Below, piece after piece: positions 6,674 through 16,840 of a stretch of DNA of 21,018 bases. The stretch lies in IMG/VR virus record IMGVR_UViG_3300010155_001933, positions 1 to 21,018 of that record, one strand, 5' to 3'. The position numbers and the translations under genes are program-made. This DNA is from a virus. The notes beneath the pieces are model-generated. The model saw only the letters and a list, made by a program, of their open reading frames with translations, was not told the origin of the DNA and did no database searches. Positions within the stretch are counted from its first letter, which is position 1. Every line of letters begins with the position of its first letter.

Positions 6674-8207
6674 TCCTTACGGTTCCAACGCATTACAATC
6701 CCTAAATAGGATACTTCAGTATAGGGAAGAAAAAGAAGGTCGTAAAGTCCAAGAATCATTACAGTTCATGGAGCTTGCTCAGACAAAAAGTTATAGAGAG
6801 GCTCAATTAGGATTAGAAGAACAAAGAATTGAGATAGCTAAAGATCGTCAAGCTTTCACAGCTATCCAATCGCAATTAGATACTGCTCAGAAAGCTAACA
6901 TTCAATATCAAACTAATATAGCTGAAAGTTGGATTACAGAGTCAGGTCTTGGTGATGTATATACTAAAATTCCTTCTGGATCAATTACAGATGTAAAAGA
7001 AATAGAAGAAGGTATAGATACATTAACTGATGCATTAAAAGGCAAAAAATCATCTTGGTACAATCCGTGGAGTAAAGGGACAAAAGCTAGATTTACTGAA
7101 GACCAAGCTGAGCAAATAGTAACTGCTTTATGGTCTTTCAAGCAATCAAATGATCCATCATCTATTTTATCTTTAGCTAAGTCAACAAGTGATTCTATTA
7201 GCAGAGCTACAACCGACCCTAAAGCTAGTGTATATGATAAAAGTCTATATGAATCATTTTTTGCTTTAGGGGCTACTCAAGAGTTTGCCAATATGGGTAA
7301 AAGAGCTATGACATCATTAGATAACGAACAAAAGATTTTAAAAGAGCAGGGTGAATTTGCTCAAGGTGATTACATCTTTCAAAGTAAATTAAATTTTGGT
7401 GACGATGATGATAAAGCTAACATACAAGAGTCTCAAATATTTATAGGGGAAAGGGCATTAGAAGATCAATTGATTGATTGGCAAGAACAGTATGAAAAAG
7501 ATCATCCAGAAGATGAAGAAGGTTTAATAGGCCCCAAGATTACAACAGGTGCGTTGGCTCTTGGAGCAGCTGGCATAGCAGCAGCGGGCGAAAGAGAAAG
7601 AAGATTATTTACTGAAGGTATAGATAAATACTTATCGGATTTTGAAACAAATAAACTTCGTAAAGGCACAGCAAATCCAGATGCTTTAGGGTGGAAAGAG
7701 TTTCAAGACAAGTATAAATTTCCAAAGAAGAGAGCCCATTGGGTAAGAAATCAAGCTAAAATTCAACAACAAGCTAGAGCCGCTGGTAAAGCATCTATGT
7801 CTATACCTAGAGCATGGGAAGCTACTAAAGCTGGAGCTGTTGGAGCAAGAGAATGGGCTGTGGGTGTTGGCGGTAAAGCTGCTGTCAGCACTGGAGTGGG
7901 ATTATCTCTTCCATTTGCTGGTAGAGCGATAGGTGAAGCTGTTGGAGATCAAGAAGGTGGTATGGTTGGTGAAGCTGTAGGATTAGGTGGGTTTGGAGCT
8001 CAACAAGTTTGGAATCAAACAGCAAAGAAGGGGTCACGATCTTTTATTAGTTATTTAGCAAGTAAATTCCCATCTATTGGAGGAAAAGCAGCTGCTATGG
8101 CTATGTCAGATTCACCAATGTTACCGATAGGAGATATAGCAGCTCTAGGTTTTACAGCTTACGAAATATATGATTTATATCAAGAGTGGTCTGCAGGCGC
8201 TGAGTAA
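6666..8207 (+). CDS. Probable internal virion/ejection protein, 513 residues
   Basis: The start at ATG 6666 is supported by GGAG at 6655-6658, seven bases upstream; an in-frame ATG at 6609 lies in the previous gene. Residues 10-70 form a long charged coiled coil (SLQFMELAQTKSYREAQLGL). There is a short Ala/Gly hydrophobic patch near residues 290-303 (GALALGAAGIAAAG). The region from about 388 to 450 is Gly/Ala/Val-rich (GVGGKAAVSTGVGLSLPFAG), and a further hydrophobic helix lies near the C-terminus (GDIAALGFTAYEIYDLY). Such Gly-zipper-like sequences suggest membrane interaction or conformational change on ejection. The stop overlaps the ATG of the giant gene. No enzyme motif is seen. Confidence 0.65.
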   Translation: MANPYGSNALQSLNRILQYREEKEGRKVQESLQFMELAQTKSYREAQLGLEEQRIEIAKDRQAFTAIQSQLDTAQKANIQYQTNIAESWITESGLGDVYTKIPSGSITDVKEIEEGIDTLTDALKGKKSSWYNPWSKGTKARFTEDQAEQIVTALWSFKQSNDPSSILSLAKSTSDSISRATTDPKASVYDKSLYESFFALGATQEFANMGKRAMTSLDNEQKILKEQGEFAQGDYIFQSKLNFGDDDDKANIQESQIFIGERALEDQLIDWQEQYEKDHPEDEEGLIGPKITTGALALGAAGIAAAGERERRLFTEGIDKYLSDFETNKLRKGTANPDALGWKEFQDKYKFPKKRAHWVRNQAKIQQQARAAGKASMSIPRAWEATKAGAVGAREWAVGVGGKAAVSTGVGLSLPFAGRAIGEAVGDQEGGMVGEAVGLGGFGAQQVWNQTAKKGSRSFISYLASKFPSIGGKAAAMAMSDSPMLPIGDIAALGFTAYEIYDLYQEWSAGAE

Positions 8208-11200
8208 TGGCAGACACTCCAGCCTCATTGCAGCCTAGTCAAGCTACATTACTGCTACATGAAAGACTAACGAAGCAAGGTAGGGATGTAAATATAAATG
8301 ATCTTGATAAATGGTTAAGAAATAAACTCCCATCATCAAGACCTACGCTTCCCGCCCCTACAACCCCAGCTCAACCTAGACCAATTTTCACAGGAACTGG
8401 AAAACTGCCAGATTGGTATGAGCCTGTAGGCAGTAAAGCATCAGAAAGTGATGTTGATTTATTAAACTCTCTTGGTGTAGCTCTATGGAGCTTTGCTGAT
8501 ACTGCAGCTTTTGGTGTACCCGGTGCCTTAGTAGAAGAAGAGGAATTTCTAGATTTTGAAGACCCTCTAGGTAAGTGGCTTGGAGCTGTAGGTGGATTTG
8601 CAGGGTTTGTGAAAGGTGCTCCTATGAGATTAGGAGCTAAAGCAGTCGCTCAAGTAGCAAAGCCTTTTATAAAGAAAGCTGGTAAAGAGTCTGCTGATAC
8701 TATTATTCGTGGTATGACTAAAGTCGGTAAGGAAGGCGGGCTTAGTAGAAAAACTATAAAAGAAGTGACTACTGGTTATGGTGGACTTGTTCAAAAATCT
8801 CAAATGGACAAGACATTAAGAGGGCAAAAGTTTAAAGAATCTAGTGAAGACTTCTTAACTGGCTTTCTTGATAAAAGTCCAGATTTAACTGATGTGGAAC
8901 GAGTAGCTGTAAAAAATATGTTTAGAGAAAATGTGATGAAAAGGCCTTTACAGGATTTCAAAGGACTTATGGCTGATTCAGCAATGTCTCTAAGCAGTCC
9001 CAATACAGCTAAGGTTATAGGCCATGCTATAAATGACGCTGTCATGTTTGGTCTGATTGATACCGTATTTGAAGGTGTAAGTACCATAGAAGACCACGAA
9101 TATGATTGGACGGCTCCAGTGTGGGGTGTGGGAACTGGTGTCGCATTCGCTCAATTATCTTGGTTAAAACCTAAAGGTAAAGCAGCTAGTTGGATAAAAG
9201 ATTTTAGGTCTGGATTGAAATCATCTTTTAGAAAGAATCCTTATAAGAATGCAGATAGGGAAGCATTGTCTAATTATGCAAACTTCTTTGGGAAAGCTTT
9301 AAAAGGCAATAATGCAAGCCCAGTGCAACAAGTTTCTTATAAAGGAATTTCAGACTCAGTAAACCTTATGGATGATAGAGTTTATGATAAGTTTAAAAGT
9401 ATATGGGGAGATAATGCTGAAGATGCTATGAGATCATTTTTAGACTCACACAGGAAGAAGTGGGGTAGGGAGCTTATGAAATGGTCTACAGCTGCTGAAG
9501 CTGAAAATATTGCTCAAAATTGGGTAAGAATGGGACTAGGTGGTATGTTATTCAACCTACATACTTTTCATGACATATATAGTAAGGGATATGAACCAGA
9601 TGTAAGTGACATTTTACCCCATTTCCTTATTGGAGCATACGTTCAAAGGAGATCGAATCCTGCTAAGTTTGATTTAAAGTCAGGTGAAGTTAATCAAGCC
9701 AGAAATAATTTACTTGCTCTTGGTATGCATCCAGAGCAATTATCGGAAATACCATCACTTAGATATACTAAGAGTCCTGCAGATAATATATTTAATGATC
9801 CTAAGTGGAAACCAGTAGAGGAATTAGCTCGTGAAAGAGGTATCATAACAGACAGTAGGGAAGTTTCTGAAGTAAGATTAAAGACGGGTGAAGTTAGTGT
9901 TCAAATGAAACCAGTAGAGGGTTTTGATTTGGTTTTTGAGGATTTACTTTCAAGAGGTAAATATGCTAAGTATAAAGATGAAGTAAATACTAAAGATGCT
10001 GAGGCTATAATGAGGAAGATGAAAGAGATTGATCCTTCGTTAAAGACTCTTAAAGATTATGAGGTAGTATTTGAAGATTCTAGATTAAAAGGGTCTGAAA
10101 GTTTTGAAGATAGCTTTACTGAGGTAATCGAAGCTGTTAGATTAGCTGATGTAGATAATACTCTTAGTATAACATCATCTGTAGAAGGAAAGCCGGGGCA
10201 GTCTCCTATATATATAGGCATTTCTAAAGAATTAGCTGATAAAGCTAGAAAGGGTGAATTAGACTTTTTAGGGGATTTAAAAGGTGAAGCTGCTGAAATA
10301 GAATTAAATGAGAAAATAGGTGGATTAAATAAAATACTTACTACTGCTAATTTATTAGGTAAAACTAAACCATTACCAAATGAAGGAGGTACAAATGACA
10401 GTAGGAGAATAACAAGTGAGTCTCTACTAAGGTCAACTTATAGAGCTGTTAGCGAAGCTGAGGCAAGTATAAATGAAAGATTTCCAGATGCTAGAGATCA
10501 TGTTGATAGGTTTTCATTTCAAAATTCATATAATGATTATATTAATATTTTATCAAAAAATTATGCTTTAAGGTCAGCGGAGAAGATATCTAATATTTTT
10601 CATCCAGCATCCCCTGCAGGCGAAAGAGATAGACTTGGTGATATATTAAGAAATGTTGGCATATTGACAGACCCCATTAGTAGAAAAGATGGTAAAATTA
10701 GCAGCAACATAAGGTCAGATATAAGCAGAATAATCATCACAGACCCAGCGAATCCAGACAAAGCTCTTGGTAAAAATGATTCAAGATTGGGTGAGGCTAA
10801 GAGAATGTTAAATAGAATTTTAACTATTCAGTCTTTATCTGGTGGATATGATGTAATGGAAAACGCTCCTAGAAAGCTTGTTAGTTATGATAGAATTGTC
10901 AACTTAGAGAAGTTTTTAGCTAATAAGGGATATACTAAAGAAGTTTGGGGAAAAGACTGGATGCATGGTCAGATTACTGACTATATAATGAGGGACAGAA
11001 TAAAGAGAACTAACCTTTCAATAGAGCAAGCTGATACACTTTTTTCATTAGCTGAGAAAGGTTTTGCTAGATTTGAGACAGCTGTTGAAGGAAGGGCTGC
11101 TGGTTTTAGAGTAAAGCTTATTGATGAAAGAGTAATACCAGACAATGATACTAGAGTAATAAAGTTAGCTCAACAATATAATAAATATGTAAGACAACTT

Positions 11201-14200
11201 GTAGAAGATGGTGGAGGAGATCGAGGTCTTGTAAAAACTGAAGGACTTGTTAAAGTATTAGAATCATCTGCTATTGATAGTCTATTTCAAGCTCTTCAGA
11301 ACCCTGCTCAACGAATGTCTGCAAGGGCTCAGTTAACTCAGTTTATAAATTCATTACCAACAACTAAAAAGTCTTATACTGTTCTTGGTAAACAGATGCA
11401 AGAGTTTATAAACCTACCCGGGGCTACTGAGGATCAATTAATAAAGTGGTTGTCAGCTGCTAAAGTTTTTTCATTATCCGATCCGGGTAAGGGGTCATAT
11501 GAAATAGACATGAAAAAATTTAATCAGAAGTTGGCTATAGAATTGTCTAATAATATGGATAAAGTTGGGATTACTCCAGAATATGCTGAATCTAAATTTT
11601 TAGAATACGAAAAAGCTGTTAAAGAAAAACTTCTTACAGACGCTGATGAGATGGATGTAGACAAAGGGATGACTCTGGATAAGTTTTTTAAGAAGTATCG
11701 CACTGGTGACAATGAAGCCTTTAATATGAATAGGCATGATTCTGCGACAAAATTAGAACACTTTAATGATTTAGTATATACTGACGTTCCAACAAAATTA
11801 TTAGCTCCCAAAGTTATTAAAAATATGCTAAAAAGAATCCATGTAAAGCGTGGAAAAGATTTTGTAAAGTATACCAATCTATCAAGTAAACAAAAACAAA
11901 AAGAAAAACCAGTAATAATAAGAGACTTAATAAGTTTACTGGCTAGACAAGGTTCTCAAACAGAAGTTCCTATGTTGGAATGGCAACATGGTAATGTCGT
12001 TAAAACAAAAGAGACTGTAAACATAAGTAGATTTTCTAAATTTTTTAAAGAAACATTAGCTGATGAAGTCCCTTATTATATTATAAACCCATACGCCTCT
12101 ACATATGAACTTGTTGATGGCAGATATGTGAATCATGGTTTTGTTGATATCTATAGAGATAGTGCCAATCTATCTAAACAGCAAAGAGAAAAAATAACTG
12201 GTCAAAAACAAGATTTTAAAGCTTATTTAAGTCAGATGGAGGCAATTGATAAAGTTTCGATAAGGGATGGAGACACTAAAGGACTTCATACTATGAGGCT
12301 TTCAAGTAATATAGCTCCTATAGCTATTGAAAAAAGACATCTTCCAAATTTAGTTGAGCCTTATAGACAATTTGTCAGTGAATATGAGAATATGGCTGGA
12401 GTCAATAAAAAAGTGATCGAACAGATGCAAAAAGAAATAAAATCGTTTGATGAAGGGACTGCTACTGAGGTTGATTATGAACATGCTTTAAGAAGAATGA
12501 TGTTCAAAGATATGTTAACTGGTAAAGATGGGAATAAATTTTTTATAGAATTTTTAAATGGAAATGTAAATATAAATAAAACATTAGGTAGGATAAAATT
12601 ATACAATACAAAGAAATTTGTTAAACCTTCTAAAGATTTTTTATTAGAAATTGCAGATGCCCATAAGTCGATTGGTGATACAGAGACATCAAAGGCTTTC
12701 ATGAGAGTCCTTAGAAATAAAGGATATGGAGTAGCTATATGGAATGATGAAAGCTATAATACAGTTAGAGACGAAGCTATATCTATGTTAAGTAAAGAGC
12801 TTCCAAAGACTAGTAAGGGGAAATTGGATATAGATGCTGCTACTAAATTGTATGATAATATTATTGGAGAAGCTCACAAAGAAGCTTCCGCTTTTGATAG
12901 TATATCTTTTGTCTCTAAAGATATGATGAGAGTGGCTCATACCCTTGTTGGTCATTCACCTGAATCTCAAAATCCTATCAAACCTATTATATCTTCTGGC
13001 GGTCCTGACTCACCACTTCTTTTAGGTAAAACTGTTTTTGTATACTCAAGTGCTTTAGATGGATTTTTTAGTAAGAATAAGGGTATTGATATATTATTAA
13101 CTAAAAGCGGAGCTAAGGCTTATAATCCAGTCGACAGTGGTATGGCGGGATCAGCTGCTGATGCTAGTATAATTAATAAGCCGTGGCAAAGAATTACAGG
13201 GGCAGCTAGGCCTGGCCAAGTAATAGGTAGTGGTAAAACAAGATTAATAACCATTGATTCTCTTGGTATACAAGCTAATAAGGATTCAAATATGCTTTCA
13301 GCTAAGACTTCTATGGCTGATTTTAATTATACTAAGAATAAGGAAGCAGGCAACATATACGATGTTATGTTTGCTGAACCCCTTAACCAAAGGTTGGAGG
13401 CTATGAAATACATAGCTCATGAGCCAATTGCTATGCGTCAGTGGATTGAAAGTGAAATGGGTAAGGACTTTAATCCAGATGTGAAAGCTGGTGAAGGAAT
13501 GGCTCATATAAATAATATGTTTTATTGGTCTCAAATATCAAGGGATGCTAATCCTAAGTCATATAGTGAAAGAATGTTTAAAAATAAAATGTATGGAGTC
13601 TATATAAATTCATTGATAAATGAGAGTAGGGGTGTTACTAATCAAGGTGATTTAGCTGGAGATATTAAAGAAAGTCACAGATATAGTGGACAAGCTGTTC
13701 TTATACAAGTTCCAGATGCTGCTAAAAGATTAAAGCCAACTGTAGTTGATGCTGATGGTAAAATGGTTATAAGAGGCGAGGTAATGCTTCCGTTTCACGA
13801 ACAGAATATGAGTATAGATGTTTTAAGAGCTGGGGAACATGGTCAGCAAATGGATGTTAGATTTGTTAGAAAAGGGGAAACGTTTACAGGCGATCAGATA
13901 TTTGGTAAAGAATGGGATGCTGTAGCTAGGGATAGCACATTAGGTACTATTTATGCAGATTTAAATTCTAGAATAAAAGCTGGTGATGTACCAGCTGGGA
14001 CTCAAATAGGAGTCATTGTTAGCAGGAAGCCTAGAACTAGACCTAATGATATGATGATATTGGGATTAAAAGGATTTTTAGAAGAAACATATGGTAATGG
14101 ATTGCAAGTAAACAGCTTAGATGTTGTTAATGTTTTTGAAGGTGATTATGATGTAGATAAAGCTGATTACTTTTTTGCCCATAGGCAAGGAATGTTTGAG

Positions 14201-16840
14201 CATGTAAACAGAACATCTAAGTTTTTTGTTCAAGGTGTAGACCCAACTAAATATGCAACGGCAAGTGAATTTAAATGGACTATGCCTGCTAATACTGCAA
14301 GTGAATCTATTGAAAGATTAGCAGCTGATAATGATTTATATAAGTCATCTATTGGCGTGGTACAAAAAATCCCTAGAATGTTGGGATACCTTGATAAGAT
14401 ATCTACAAAATTAACTCCAGAAGAGGCTAGAAATCTTGGTTTAAAAGATATTATTAGAAAAAATGCGGATGGTGAGGACTTTGTTCCAGGTGTTCTTATT
14501 GATGTACCCGGCAAAGAAGGGTATAGGATAGTAATGGACTATGATAATTTAGATTTTTATACAAGATCAGCATTAGAAACTCAATATATAATAGATGGCA
14601 GTGGAAAATTAAATAGAAATATCGCTCAAAATATTAATACTTGGAAACCTGAATTTCTTTTTCCCACTAAAGGTGAATCTATAGTTCCAGCAGCAGCTGA
14701 ACAACGAAAAGCCGGGTTTATTAATCAAATGAGAACTAATGGCAATGAGAATGGTAAAAGAGTTAGAATTTTCAGAAAGATAAATGCAGATACGACTGAA
14801 GGTGAGTTAACAAAGCTTGATAAAGCTGTTATACAAGGACTTCTTAATGAATACGGTTCGATGTTAAACGCAACTGGTAAAACTATGTTTGAAAAAAGTG
14901 GAGAGCAAAGAGCCCCTAATTATCAAGACGTAGTAGATGCAGCTGAAAAATTTAGAGGTTTTAACAGAAATATAAGTGACCAATTGTACTATAGGTTAAG
15001 AAATAAAAGAATTGATCCTAATGACCCAAATAGTAAAAAGTGGAGAGATGATCCAGAGTTTGACAGTATCTTTGGAGTTAGAGAACTTGGAGGTGGGAAA
15101 AATGAAAAATGGAAATATAGTAAGCAAAAGAAAAAGAGATATTGGAAACCTACACAGCAAATAGTAAGAAGTGATACAAAAGTTAGAGGCGAACAATATG
15201 CTGATGGTCAAAGAGGCTCTGTTATTGATAGAATTACATGGAATTTGCTTGAAGCTGATGTTTTTAATCAAACTAAAAATGAAGGATTGACAGGTGGAGC
15301 TAGGGGAATGGTAGAAGATTGGTATGCTCAGATGCATGGAGGTAGAAGAGCAGACATGGCTCATGAGATTGATCGGCTTAACGATAACATTATAAAAGGA
15401 TCGTTTAGTCATAATAAAAAAGTAGCCATAATAGAGTCTCTTAAAAAGAAGGTTATGCAGGTGTTGAATGATCCTAGCAAGACATATAAGCAAAAAACTT
15501 ATGCTAAGGATAATATAAATAAAACAATAAAGACTCTTGAAAAAGAACTTGGAAAAGAAATTCCTAAATCATATTGGAAAACTAAATCAGCTAAGGATTT
15601 AAAGAAGATTCAAATTGTATCTATGGAACAGGATGACTTGAAACAAGGCGCTATACAATATGGAACAATGGAAGTGCTAAAAGAGTATTTGCCATTTGTA
15701 AATGGTGATATGAATTTTTCCTTAAATAGAAAAGGGATAGAAAGATTATCTGAATTAAAGAAACTCAGGCAGTTGTTTTATAGCAACCAAACAAGGCTTG
15801 AAGATGTTATGAAGTATAAAGGAAAGAGTATATTAAATAGCGAGACAATAGCTTTTTTAACAAACATGCCAGCTTTAAGCACTTTTTATAAAATAGAATC
15901 TGATTATTTAAGACAAGCATATGCAGAACATGGTAATCCTTTTATATTTGCTTTTATGCAGCCAGCTAATAATAAATACCAGATAGCTGTACATAATGGT
16001 AGGGTGCATCCCGTTCCTTATCAAGCATCAAAAAGATACTCGAGAGGTCTTCAATTCCTAACTTCATTAGCTACAGAGTCGTTTGATCCTGACCTTAATC
16101 ATAGAATGCCCGGATATCAAGATTTTGTAAGAAATTCATTATATTATTTACAGCTATCAGAAGCTCAGTTTGAAAGATATTTTAATAATAAAATTGAATT
16201 AAGGAATGTTCTTGGCACTAGAGTAGGTAAGGGTGTTGATATTAATGAGTTAAATGAATCGCAAATGTTGTCATTACTTGAGAGAATAAGACTTCCAAAT
16301 TTTGATAAGGACATGCAGGATAAGTTTACAAATTTTACTAATATTCAATGGGCTAGGGATAAAAAAAGAATAACTGGTGGTCGTGAGTTAACTAATGATC
16401 ATTTATTGGATTTTTATTCAAGTCTTATGAAACTGGCTGGTAAAGAAAAACAGTTTGATTCTTATTTACAGAATATGCATGATATAGAAGCTCAGATGTT
16501 GTCTAATAATATAATGTCTCCAATTGAATATTTGTCTAAGAGATCAATGATTGAGTCTGAAATTAAAGGCATTGCTCAAGATGTCCTTACAAGTGCAATG
16601 ACTGGCGACCCTAAAAATCCGATTGTACAAAATATTTTAAGTAATCCAGTGTTGGCAATTATGGGAGGGCCTGGATATTTTAAGGGAGTAACTTTTGAAA
16701 AGCAATCTAAGTTAAATGTAGAAAGGCTTAGGAATATGAAAAATATGTTCGAGACATTGGACTCTTATAAAGAGGAATTATCTTTTGGAAGTCATAAAGG
16801 TAAAGCTGAATTTTTAAAGCTTAAAGAATTATGCCCGTAA
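8207..16840 (+). CDS. Giant 2877-residue protein, candidate virion RNA polymerase (two-barrel type)
   Basis: One uninterrupted frame begins at an ATG overlapping the upstream stop (TAATG). The first 500 residues contain hydrophobic Gly/Ala-rich segments (about 86-150, 265-330, 430-480), like ejection proteins. The central part is charged and helical. Around residue 1600 comes YSSALDGFF, then DILLTKSGAKAY with K1633 and K1637, then K1700 in LSAKTSMADFN: candidates for the lysine-bearing barrel. Next, R1940-K-P1942 and D1948 (RKPRTRPNDMMILGL) precede VFEGDYDVDKADYFF with D1980, D1982 and D1984. Order and spacing mimic R-x-P...DxDGD of cellular, YonO-like and QDE-1-like RNA polymerases, with the DxDxD form reported for crAss-like phage enzymes. 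About 890 residues follow, mostly helical, possibly the rest of the polymerase or a further domain. T7-type polymerase motifs were not seen. The alternative is a polyvalent structural protein with a fortuitous acidic loop. The polymerase call is inference from motifs. Confidence 0.6.
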   Translation: MADTPASLQPSQATLLLHERLTKQGRDVNINDLDKWLRNKLPSSRPTLPAPTTPAQPRPIFTGTGKLPDWYEPVGSKASESDVDLLNSLGVALWSFADTAAFGVPGALVEEEEFLDFEDPLGKWLGAVGGFAGFVKGAPMRLGAKAVAQVAKPFIKKAGKESADTIIRGMTKVGKEGGLSRKTIKEVTTGYGGLVQKSQMDKTLRGQKFKESSEDFLTGFLDKSPDLTDVERVAVKNMFRENVMKRPLQDFKGLMADSAMSLSSPNTAKVIGHAINDAVMFGLIDTVFEGVSTIEDHEYDWTAPVWGVGTGVAFAQLSWLKPKGKAASWIKDFRSGLKSSFRKNPYKNADREALSNYANFFGKALKGNNASPVQQVSYKGISDSVNLMDDRVYDKFKSIWGDNAEDAMRSFLDSHRKKWGRELMKWSTAAEAENIAQNWVRMGLGGMLFNLHTFHDIYSKGYEPDVSDILPHFLIGAYVQRRSNPAKFDLKSGEVNQARNNLLALGMHPEQLSEIPSLRYTKSPADNIFNDPKWKPVEELARERGIITDSREVSEVRLKTGEVSVQMKPVEGFDLVFEDLLSRGKYAKYKDEVNTKDAEAIMRKMKEIDPSLKTLKDYEVVFEDSRLKGSESFEDSFTEVIEAVRLADVDNTLSITSSVEGKPGQSPIYIGISKELADKARKGELDFLGDLKGEAAEIELNEKIGGLNKILTTANLLGKTKPLPNEGGTNDSRRITSESLLRSTYRAVSEAEASINERFPDARDHVDRFSFQNSYNDYINILSKNYALRSAEKISNIFHPASPAGERDRLGDILRNVGILTDPISRKDGKISSNIRSDISRIIITDPANPDKALGKNDSRLGEAKRMLNRILTIQSLSGGYDVMENAPRKLVSYDRIVNLEKFLANKGYTKEVWGKDWMHGQITDYIMRDRIKRTNLSIEQADTLFSLAEKGFARFETAVEGRAAGFRVKLIDERVIPDNDTRVIKLAQQYNKYVRQLVEDGGGDRGLVKTEGLVKVLESSAIDSLFQALQNPAQRMSARAQLTQFINSLPTTKKSYTVLGKQMQEFINLPGATEDQLIKWLSAAKVFSLSDPGKGSYEIDMKKFNQKLAIELSNNMDKVGITPEYAESKFLEYEKAVKEKLLTDADEMDVDKGMTLDKFFKKYRTGDNEAFNMNRHDSATKLEHFNDLVYTDVPTKLLAPKVIKNMLKRIHVKRGKDFVKYTNLSSKQKQKEKPVIIRDLISLLARQGSQTEVPMLEWQHGNVVKTKETVNISRFSKFFKETLADEVPYYIINPYASTYELVDGRYVNHGFVDIYRDSANLSKQQREKITGQKQDFKAYLSQMEAIDKVSIRDGDTKGLHTMRLSSNIAPIAIEKRHLPNLVEPYRQFVSEYENMAGVNKKVIEQMQKEIKSFDEGTATEVDYEHALRRMMFKDMLTGKDGNKFFIEFLNGNVNINKTLGRIKLYNTKKFVKPSKDFLLEIADAHKSIGDTETSKAFMRVLRNKGYGVAIWNDESYNTVRDEAISMLSKELPKTSKGKLDIDAATKLYDNIIGEAHKEASAFDSISFVSKDMMRVAHTLVGHSPESQNPIKPIISSGGPDSPLLLGKTVFVYSSALDGFFSKNKGIDILLTKSGAKAYNPVDSGMAGSAADASIINKPWQRITGAARPGQVIGSGKTRLITIDSLGIQANKDSNMLSAKTSMADFNYTKNKEAGNIYDVMFAEPLNQRLEAMKYIAHEPIAMRQWIESEMGKDFNPDVKAGEGMAHINNMFYWSQISRDANPKSYSERMFKNKMYGVYINSLINESRGVTNQGDLAGDIKESHRYSGQAVLIQVPDAAKRLKPTVVDADGKMVIRGEVMLPFHEQNMSIDVLRAGEHGQQMDVRFVRKGETFTGDQIFGKEWDAVARDSTLGTIYADLNSRIKAGDVPAGTQIGVIVSRKPRTRPNDMMILGLKGFLEETYGNGLQVNSLDVVNVFEGDYDVDKADYFFAHRQGMFEHVNRTSKFFVQGVDPTKYATASEFKWTMPANTASESIERLAADNDLYKSSIGVVQKIPRMLGYLDKISTKLTPEEARNLGLKDIIRKNADGEDFVPGVLIDVPGKEGYRIVMDYDNLDFYTRSALETQYIIDGSGKLNRNIAQNINTWKPEFLFPTKGESIVPAAAEQRKAGFINQMRTNGNENGKRVRIFRKINADTTEGELTKLDKAVIQGLLNEYGSMLNATGKTMFEKSGEQRAPNYQDVVDAAEKFRGFNRNISDQLYYRLRNKRIDPNDPNSKKWRDDPEFDSIFGVRELGGGKNEKWKYSKQKKKRYWKPTQQIVRSDTKVRGEQYADGQRGSVIDRITWNLLEADVFNQTKNEGLTGGARGMVEDWYAQMHGGRRADMAHEIDRLNDNIIKGSFSHNKKVAIIESLKKKVMQVLNDPSKTYKQKTYAKDNINKTIKTLEKELGKEIPKSYWKTKSAKDLKKIQIVSMEQDDLKQGAIQYGTMEVLKEYLPFVNGDMNFSLNRKGIERLSELKKLRQLFYSNQTRLEDVMKYKGKSILNSETIAFLTNMPALSTFYKIESDYLRQAYAEHGNPFIFAFMQPANNKYQIAVHNGRVHPVPYQASKRYSRGLQFLTSLATESFDPDLNHRMPGYQDFVRNSLYYLQLSEAQFERYFNNKIELRNVLGTRVGKGVDINELNESQMLSLLERIRLPNFDKDMQDKFTNFTNIQWARDKKRITGGRELTNDHLLDFYSSLMKLAGKEKQFDSYLQNMHDIEAQMLSNNIMSPIEYLSKRSMIESEIKGIAQDVLTSAMTGDPKNPIVQNILSNPVLAIMGGPGYFKGVTFEKQSKLNVERLRNMKNMFETLDSYKEELSFGSHKGKAEFLKLKELCP
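14021..14158 (+). other. Candidate catalytic barrel of the giant protein: R-K-P to DYDVD
   Basis: Residues 1939-1984 of the giant protein run from S-R-K-P through N-D-M-M-I-L to the acidic loop DYDVD. In two-barrel RNA polymerases the arginine of R-x-P lies near the incoming nucleotide, and three loop aspartates hold the catalytic magnesium. Here the usual DxDGD glycine is valine. Hydrophobic strands flank both motifs (QIGVIVS before, LDVVNVF just before the loop), as expected for strands of a double-psi beta barrel. Confidence 0.55.

Noticed and set aside
4903-8207. Tape-measure protein
   Set aside because: The three coiled-coil proteins are individually too short and lack long regular repeats, and no tail-tube, chaperone or distal-tail genes flank them.
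14996-15493. 165-residue open frame on the - strand inside the giant gene
   Set aside because: It lies wholly within the coding sequence of the 2877-residue protein, has a Phe/Ile/Ser-rich composition typical of the antisense of AT-rich Lys-coding DNA, and has no recognisable motif or operon context.
8207-16840. T7/N4-type single-subunit RNA polymerase as identity of the giant protein
   Set aside because: N4 carries a giant virion polymerase of that type, so I looked for its signature motifs (T/DxxGR, then the B-motif R...K...YG). I did not find them in convincing order, whereas the DYDVD and R-K-P motifs point to the two-barrel class.
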